The notes beneath the pieces were generated by a model that worked only from the letters and a program-made list of their open reading frames with translations, was not told the DNA's origin and ran no database searches. Position numbers and translations under genes: made by a program. A DNA stretch of 64,000 bases from Gracilaria gracilis (lineage: Eukaryota > Rhodophyta > Florideophyceae > Gracilariales > Gracilariaceae): NCBI GenBank assembly GCA_030374805.1, contig JARGSG010000025.1, forward strand, positions 496,001 to 560,000. The letters run 5' to 3'. Each line of letters opens with the position of its first letter. Position 1 is the first letter of the stretch. Shown one piece after another: positions 58,623-64,000 of this stretch.

Positions 58623-59160
58623 TTACGATGTCAACAGCATGGCCATTTCCTTTTTGTCAATACGCCCGTCTTCTGTTGTTTCCACAAGACTCACTAGTCG
58701 ATCAACTTCTTCTTCAGAGAGTTTCTCCCCGAATTGCGTCAAAGTCTTCTTCAAGTCTGCAACGCTAACATACGGCGACGAGTCAAAAATGCGAAGTGCT
58801 GCTTCCACTTCGGAAGCAGAAGGCTTCTTGTGCTTCCGCCGTACCTCCCTGATAGCGCAAACGAATTGTTCATAAGTGATAGCATCGTTGCTTATGCTGT
58901 ATCTGTTTCTCAATTCATTCACGGTGGCCTCAGTTGGAAACTCGCCAGCAGAACGGATGATGGTGCCAATTCGATCAACCGGGACAGAACCTACATTCAT
59001 CATGTTTCAAGAACAGAATCGATGTCAGTGCTCTTCATTGCATTTGTAGTACGTTCTGCTGTAGTAACAAACCTTTACCAGACGGATCAAATACGTCGAA
59101 GACTGCTCGAAGGCTCTCATCATCGGACTCAAGGTTGGGAGCGGATGACGAACTGTTCAT
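58623..59160 (-). CDS. Calmodulin-like EF-hand protein, one intron
   Basis: Exon 1 is 59160-59079 and exon 2 58990-58623. The 88-bp intron (GTAAAG...TAG) interrupts the first EF-hand loop, which becomes DPSGSVPVDRIG on joining. The 149-residue product has calmodulin length and four EF-hand-like units. Loop 1 has Asp/Ser ligands; loops 2 (ISNDAITYEQF) and 3 (DSSPYVSVADL) have lost ligands; loop 4 (TTEDGRIDKKEM) is partly intact, so calcium binding is likely weak. The segment RIGTIIRSAGEFPTEATVNEL resembles troponin-C/calmodulin and the ciliary protein EFCAB2, but a ciliary role would be surprising if this is a red alga, since red algae lack flagella. The first ATG is 59160. Confidence 0.75.
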
Positions 59161-59707
59161 TTTGGTGTGAGGTTGGAGGACGGTCAAAGTTTCAGTACTG
59201 TTCAGGCGAGTTGCCTTCGTTGCTTTCGCACGCAAGAAACGGTTGATATGAACCGGTCTACCGTATCAAACGGAGCCGAGTCTACCTTCGGTAGAAGCTT
59301 GGAACGTCGCAACGGTCATGGCTGGTCACTATTTTGCCTTCAAATTTCGAACGAGCGTAATTCAAAATGCCGATAGCTATTCGGGTGTCGTAGCCCAGAC
59401 TTCGGATGTTCATGATGAACTCGAAATAGTGAAGGTATCTCCGTCCCAGTGATTTGCCATCGTCATGTCCGGCTCAGTACCCGTTCGTTCGTTGTAATTC
59501 TCATCACATAGGTGGCATGGGATGAGCTCTGAAAGCCGATGGGAGTGAGAACATTAGGTTCGATGGAACTCGTTGGATTTGAGCGGTAAATCAAAGATAT
59601 CAGCTGCATTTCTGGATAGCTCTATCTGGTCCTCTGAGGAGAAATCATATATCATTCCAGCGTCCATCGAATTGAGCCCACAAATTTGTTCATCCGATGA
59701 AACTACT
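59161..59707. other. Intergenic, no gene seen
   Basis: About 550 bp between the EF-hand gene start and the Obg stop, both on the minus strand. Short frames only. Confidence 0.5.
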
Positions 59708-60988
59708 TCACGGAAGAGAGGCAGTAATGTACTTCACGACATCTTCAATCCCTATTTCAAACCGGGCAGACGCAGGGAATATGGCCATTCGGTTTCCAAC
59801 ATGCTCCAACAGACTGGTGAGATTTGCTATCGCAGGGTCTCCGGCGTCCATCTTGTTCGCCAAAATACATCCCATTCTCTTCGACAATCCTGATTCGTGC
59901 ATTTCTAGCTCTTTCTGCAGTACGTCAAAAGTACGTACAGCAGCCCCTGCATCAACCGAGAGGTCCAACACGTAAACAAGAAATGCGGTTCTTTCAATAT
60001 GTCTCAAAAACTCATGCCCAAGACCGCGATTTTCGTGTGCCCCTTCGATAAGGCCAGGAATATCAGCGACAGTGAATGTACGTTGATCTTGTGGCTTCAC
60101 AGAATCTGCGTTCACAACACCGATATGCGGACGAAGAGTAGTAAACGGATAAGACGCAACCTTGGGTTTCGCACTTGATATTGCGCGGAGGAATGTACTT
60201 TTTCCGGCGTTTGGAAATCCAACCAGCCCTACATCAGCAATCGTCTTCAGCTCAAGTTCGAGTCGCTTCTTCTCTCCTTTTTCACCAAGATCCGAGTTTG
60301 TTGGTGATCTGTTACTGGATGATTTGAAGGCGACATTTCCGCGACCACCGCACCCGCCTTTGACAATTTCGGCTTTCTGCCCATCTTGATTAAGCTCACA
60401 CAGAAGAAGTGAACTCGGTTGCTGTTCTTCTACTTTTAACGAATCTTCATAGGTATGCTCCAGCTTGCCCATTGTTTCGACGTTAAGTTCTTCAGAAGGG
60501 AAATGCAGCTCGCGAACAATGGTTCCACGAGGTACTTCAACAATGAGATCGCTGCCTTGACGACCCTGCCGCTTGGCGGACATTCCCGACCGTCCGTTCT
60601 CCGCTTTGAGATTATGGGAAGACATTCGCAGCGATGTGCATCGAGATGAAGCCTGCAGCCAGATTGAACCACCACGCCCACCATGTCCTCCATCAGGGGG
60701 TGCAATTTCTTGATTGGGACCTTTGGAGAATGAGGCACAGCCTGATCCACCGTCGCCAGCCTCTACAGAAACAACGATTCTATCAACGAAAGAATGTAAT
60801 CGATTTGAAAACGACCGTGCCATTTGATGAAAGTTTGTTCGAGAGTTTGGCGCAATTGCCATGCCTGATTTTGTGCGTGGGAAGACGTACCCTCCGCCAG
60901 TACTCCATGAGATGTTGACCGAATCTGATGCTGTGTAGAAAGATCGCAGAGAAGCAGAAGCACACCTTGCCCTTTGTACATGATACAT
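59708..60988 (-). CDS. MTG2: Obg-family GTPase, probably mitochondrial (MTG2/GTPBP5-like)
   Basis: Ribosome large-subunit assembly GTPase of organelles, 426 residues from ATG 60988. The first 60 residues are Arg/Ser-rich, consistent with a targeting sequence. The glycine-rich Obg fold spans about 65-235 (VEAGDGGSGCASF, PPDGGHGGRGGSIWL, KGGCGGRGNVAF) with a 40-residue insertion containing EELNVETMGKLEHTYEDSL. The G domain (about 250-420) has GFPNAGKST, the switch FTTLRPHIG, DIPGLIEGA, NKMD and SA motifs. It lacks the C-terminal OCT domain. A plastid ObgC function is the alternative. Confidence 0.9.
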   Translation of the reverse strand: MYHVQRARCASASLRSFYTASDSVNISWSTGGGYVFPRTKSGMAIAPNSRTNFHQMARSFSNRLHSFVDRIVVSVEAGDGGSGCASFSKGPNQEIAPPDGGHGGRGGSIWLQASSRCTSLRMSSHNLKAENGRSGMSAKRQGRQGSDLIVEVPRGTIVRELHFPSEELNVETMGKLEHTYEDSLKVEEQQPSSLLLCELNQDGQKAEIVKGGCGGRGNVAFKSSSNRSPTNSDLGEKGEKKRLELELKTIADVGLVGFPNAGKSTFLRAISSAKPKVASYPFTTLRPHIGVVNADSVKPQDQRTFTVADIPGLIEGAHENRGLGHEFLRHIERTAFLVYVLDLSVDAGAAVRTFDVLQKELEMHESGLSKRMGCILANKMDAGDPAIANLTSLLEHVGNRMAIFPASARFEIGIEDVVKYITASLP

Positions 60989-61497
60989 CGTGTTGAGATA
61001 GTTCCCGGGTTCTCGGGTGAAACTTAGCACAGCGTGCGTATCTTTCCAACGTTAACGGAAACGGAACTTTAGAGTTGCATATCTGAGCGAACCGCTCAGG
61101 TGCGCCGTCTGGTTGGCTTGGACTGAATTCTCAAGCGATGCCTGAGTTTTGCATGGCTACAAAGGTATACAGAGTTTTTTAACTACAGGGGTTCTACAAT
61201 ACACATCGCAATGAACGATGAAGATACGGTTTGATCTGCATGCACCCGTGTCTGGGACAGGCACGCGTAGGTGCCTATATCTCAACTAGTTGAGGAGCAC
61301 GTCAATTGCGTAATTAAAAAGCCGTTAACCCTGAAGTGCCACAGCCTCGAAGCCCTCGATGCTTCTCGCACCCCATCCTCGTAAACGACACCACGCGCTC
61401 TATCCACATCCAAGCGAAACGATACATTCTCCCGACCGACAACGTCCAGGTTTATGATACCAATAACACACGAATAGATCTTCAACATCTCCCATCA
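60989..61497. promoter_or_regulatory. Divergent promoter region, Obg / coiled-coil gene
   Basis: About 510 bp between ATGs. The downstream frame is open from 61336 but has no ATG before 61498, so the protein may start earlier at a GTG or in an unseen exon. CCAAC-type motifs occur near 61045. Confidence 0.4.
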
Positions 61498-62316
61498 ATG
61501 CAGCAACCGCAATGGCATGAAGCCACGGCCGATCCACCAGAGACGGAGTGGGCCTCACAAATTCCACTCCTGCAACAAGAAATAGCCAAGCTAAAGCACT
61601 TCTTGTCGCAAATAGAAAGCGAAGAAGCGGAAGCTGACCAACAACTCCAGTCGCTTACCTACGCCTTAGAGCTCACGAAAGGTGAAGCGGAGCGCCGAAA
61701 GCGCTCAAACAACGAACTACAAGATGCATACAACACGCCACAGCCAGTCGACGACGACGCTCTCGACGAACAAGTGCAGTCACTCGAAGCGGATTTGCTC
61801 AACGCGAAACGAGATGCAGCCAACTTGGTATATGAAATTGAGCAGCTAGAATTTCAAATCAGGCGATCAAGTGAACATGACGGACAACTCGCTCATACTT
61901 ATGGCGAAGTTGTAATTCCACGGTCTCCGCCGATGAAAAGCCCGCGAGTGTCACTGGGAACACCGTCGTTAACCTCCCCAGGGTCGCGTCCTTCACGTCT
62001 GATTGGGGACGTGGACGCGCTTGTTCGTTTGGAAGTAGACGATGAGCAAGTCGACGAAGGTATGGAGCATTTTGGCATGTGTCGGCTCGGAGTATCTGCT
62101 GGCGGACAAATAGCCATCTATTCGTATGCCAACGCAGACGTCGTGACTCGTTTGGACGAACAACTACTGAGTTCGGAACAAGTAGACGAGGGCGATGTAG
62201 AGGCGCTACGAAAGGCGATGGACAGCGTGGCGATTCGGGTAGGCTCGGAGCAGTATTCACTGTGTGGGTTGCGGGAGGCTGTGCTGAGTTGCAAGCAGTT
62301 GATAGAGAGAAGCTAG
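61498..62316 (+). CDS. Coiled-coil protein of unknown function
   Basis: A 272-residue protein from ATG 61498. Residues about 20-125 form two coiled-coil segments (rich in Leu, Glu, Gln and Lys with heptads), separated by an acidic break (PVDDDALDEQ). A Ser/Pro-rich linker (about 140-175) has SPP and SPR sites, likely CDK/MAPK targets. A small mixed alpha/beta C-terminal domain (about 180-270, GMCRLGVSAGGQIAIYSY) follows. The layout recalls kinetochore or spindle proteins with a coiled coil and a small globular head, but no family was recognised. It ends 10 bp from the stop of the opposing GRAM gene. Confidence 0.6.
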   Translation: MQQPQWHEATADPPETEWASQIPLLQQEIAKLKHFLSQIESEEAEADQQLQSLTYALELTKGEAERRKRSNNELQDAYNTPQPVDDDALDEQVQSLEADLLNAKRDAANLVYEIEQLEFQIRRSSEHDGQLAHTYGEVVIPRSPPMKSPRVSLGTPSLTSPGSRPSRLIGDVDALVRLEVDDEQVDEGMEHFGMCRLGVSAGGQIAIYSYANADVVTRLDEQLLSSEQVDEGDVEALRKAMDSVAIRVGSEQYSLCGLREAVLSCKQLIERS

Positions 62317-62326
62317 AAGTCGGGGG

Positions 62327-62893
62327 CTACGGAAATTCTGGATGCATCATCTGCGTTGCTAGATGCAGGTAACGGCGGTCGTTGGGATCCACAAAAGCAT
62401 AACACTTTCCAGACGGAACCAACTTCTTATCAACCTGCGCGCGAAGTACGCGCGTATGCAACGCCAGTCGCTGCGGGTCGGCGATGAGCTCACGCAGCGC
62501 GTGAAACAGCTCGTCGTTGACATGCACGTCCAGCAACTGCAGTCTGAAGTGCATGCTCTTGCACGCGCTGAAGATAGGGTCAGGCGTATGCAGTTCGCAT
62601 GGCGTGAGCAAGCCAGCGATGTGCTGGTTATCAAAGAAGGGGCGACGAATATGCAGTCGGTCAGGACGTAGCCACGCCAGCGGGATGGAGAGGTGCGCGC
62701 GCGCAGTAGACGGAGGCGTGAGACTGAACAGCAGGCGGCACGTAGTCAGACGCAGCGTGCCGACGCCATCGAAGGCGGCGAGCGACGCCCAGGCGGAGCC
62801 GTCGCCGGCGGCGAGGAAGAGCTTTGCGTTTGGCCAGGTTGACAGCACGTTCTCGCCCGGCACGGGCGCGGTGGTTGGATGTGCGGGCGGCAT
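62327..62893 (-). CDS. GRAM-domain protein, WBP2-like
   Basis: A 188-residue protein. Residues about 43-130 match the WBP2-type GRAM/PH-like fold: GTLRLTTCRLLFSL, then SIPLAWLRPDRLHIRRPFFDNQHIAGLL, corresponding to GTVYLTPYRVIFLS and [23 protein letters not shown]. A helix (VNDELFHALRELI) closes the domain. The tail is short and lacks the PPxY motifs of animal WBP2. Likely a phosphoinositide- or protein-binding module. The sequence is strongly GC-rich compared with its neighbours. Confidence 0.7.
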   Translation of the reverse strand: MPPAHPTTAPVPGENVLSTWPNAKLFLAAGDGSAWASLAAFDGVGTLRLTTCRLLFSLTPPSTARAHLSIPLAWLRPDRLHIRRPFFDNQHIAGLLTPCELHTPDPIFSACKSMHFRLQLLDVHVNDELFHALRELIADPQRLALHTRVLRAQVDKKLVPSGKCYAFVDPNDRRYLHLATQMMHPEFP

Positions 62894-63266
62894 GCTGACG
62901 CGCTCGGCGGCGAGCGCGCGGACGCAGTCGCGCGGAACCAGACGGACGGAGCGGGACGACCCCTCCGACTGGAGATTTGATAGATTCAGCGAGCCGTGAG
63001 AGATGCATCTCTGATGCGCACACCAACACTAACAGGGGGAACGCGCTCATTGGCCGCCACGCGTGCTGCTCTCGGTGCACACGTGCTGCCACAGTGCCGT
63101 CTTCCGTTAGCGGCACGCGTGCGCCCACGCCATCATCGCGCTGTCGCTGACGTGCATCATCTCCGTTGAGGCTCGCACCCCAGCTGCATACGAAGGTGAA
63201 GGTAATCTTCTACATACGTAACATCAACTATGCAGACACTCCGCCCTTTTATTACACTTAACCATA
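62894..63266. other. Intergenic, no gene seen
   Basis: GC-rich first half (upstream region of the GRAM gene), AT-rich second half (3' UTR of the permease). No gene recognised. Confidence 0.5.
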
Positions 63267-64000
63267 TCAGAACTTGAAAATCATATTGCCGAACAAGCCC
63301 ACCAGACAAATCAAACCGCCGAAGAACACGAAAATGCCTCCAATCACCAGCCGCAACGGATCCCGGTTTTCGAAATCCTTTTCAATCTGGAAACGCACCA
63401 TCAGTCTTCCCGGGAAGAAGAACATAATCAGAGCAATGCATCCTCCAGCCAGCGTGTTGGCCAAGCCCAAGTCCGGCAATGACAGCGCAGCCAACGCAAC
63501 AAACATGTTCAGAACAGCAGCCAGTCCGAGACGCTTCACGTCCCTCATGGACGTGGTTAGCGTTCCGAAAAGCTTCTTCTCCAGCTTCTGACGAAGCGGA
63601 ATGATGAACAGCGAGTACGTGATCAGCAGAAGTCCACCAATGGACCATGTGGCAACGAAGCCAGCAAACGAACCGGATGGAAGCCCTTCCAACACATTCG
63701 TTGTGATGCCCACACCGCTGTAAATCAAATATCCAGCCAGAGCCACAGGAATGTAGCAACCAATTTGGATTCCAATCGTGGTAGCGTTCACGAGCGCCAT
63801 GCGCATACGAGTCGCGTTCCGCAACTCGCACAATGTTTCTGTCAAAACATAGTGGAACGCATATACGAAACAAATCATAGGCAGCGAGTACACCAGACCT
63901 CCAAGGTTCACAGAATCCCACGTCGACGCTTTCGGGCTTTCCCATTCATCATTTGTAAACAGTTGCATGACCAGCGCCGCTGCCTGCAAATAGCAACCGG
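63267..64000 (-). CDS. AAAP/SLC38-type amino-acid permease, C-terminal part (runs off the right edge)
   Basis: The frame is open to the last base, so the N-terminal part lies beyond the window; about 243 residues are present. At least five to six hydrophobic spans are visible, with a conserved-looking span FVYAFHYVLTETLCELRN (the F-x-x-H/Y-x-x-x-P-type segment of AAAP carriers, without the Pro), IGCYIPVALAGYLIYSG, and SYSLFIIPLRQKLE. The last span ends with LFGNMIFKF. Such carriers move neutral amino acids across the plasma or vacuolar membrane. Codon use is strongly biased (many C-ending codons), suggesting high expression. Confidence 0.8.
   Translation of the reverse strand, partial: GCYLQAAALVMQLFTNDEWESPKASTWDSVNLGGLVYSLPMICFVYAFHYVLTETLCELRNATRMRMALVNATTIGIQIGCYIPVALAGYLIYSGVGITTNVLEGLPSGSFAGFVATWSIGGLLLITYSLFIIPLRQKLEKKLFGTLTTSMRDVKRLGLAAVLNMFVALAALSLPDLGLANTLAGGCIALIMFFFPGRLMVRFQIEKDFENRDPLRLVIGGIFVFFGGLICLVGLFGNMIFKF

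Noticed and set aside
1-64000. CRISPR array, bacterial operon or prophage
   Set aside because: No spaced direct repeats; genes are eukaryotic with introns and independent promoters.

Overview
The window is nuclear DNA of a photosynthetic eukaryote, most likely a red alga (florideophyte type). Plastid-directed functions support this (a PNPase with a transit-peptide-like N-terminus and a TGD3-type plastid lipid ABC ATPase). So do very intron-poor genes with tiny GT-AG introns (74-113 bp in the cases I could resolve), short intergenic gaps, a secreted LPMO-like protein and a Ty1/copia element. The phylum is an inference; no ribosomal or plastid marker lies in the window.

Layout. 1-15.2 kb: end of an unknown gene, PNPase, an SPT3-like SAGA subunit, DTWD1 (one intron), a Tim17-family protein, a small hypothetical ORF, cytosolic LysRS, a large helical-repeat protein and the Pol I factor RRN3. 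15.7-24.7 kb: a secreted Cys-rich protein, a gene-free stretch, then a complete Ty1/copia retrotransposon (18187-24168) with identical 136-bp LTRs and a 5-bp target duplication. 24.7-29.3 kb: LPMO-like protein, HDAC and a multi-pass membrane protein. 30.3-36.4 kb: tRNA-Glu(CTC), SmE (SNRPE, three exons), PTGES2-like, a QueE-like radical SAM protein (two exons), a MEP50-like WD40 protein and TGD3 (two exons). 36.4-45.2 kb: two perfect foldback sequences, then MPS1/TTK kinase and a SET1-type H3K4 methyltransferase, transcribed divergently. 45.2-47.6 kb: gene-free apart from a LINE-like relic. 47.6-64 kb: MSH3 (with an apparent frameshift), FANCI, a JMJD5-like JmjC protein, a calmodulin-like EF-hand protein (two exons), Obg GTPase, a coiled-coil protein, a WBP2-like GRAM protein and the C-terminal part of an amino-acid permease.

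Most genes are unrelated housekeeping genes. Loose themes are chromatin and transcription (SPT3, RRN3, SET1, HDAC, JmjC, MEP50-like), genome maintenance and mitosis (MSH3, FANCI, MPS1), and organelle function (PNPase, TGD3, Obg, Tim17 family). E2F-like GCGGGAA sites lie upstream of both MPS1 and MSH3. The items most worth following up are the spliced nuclear QueE homologue, the LPMO with an Ig-like C-terminal domain, the young retrotransposon with an inverted repeat in each LTR and a long repeat-bearing leader, and the MSH3 frameshift.
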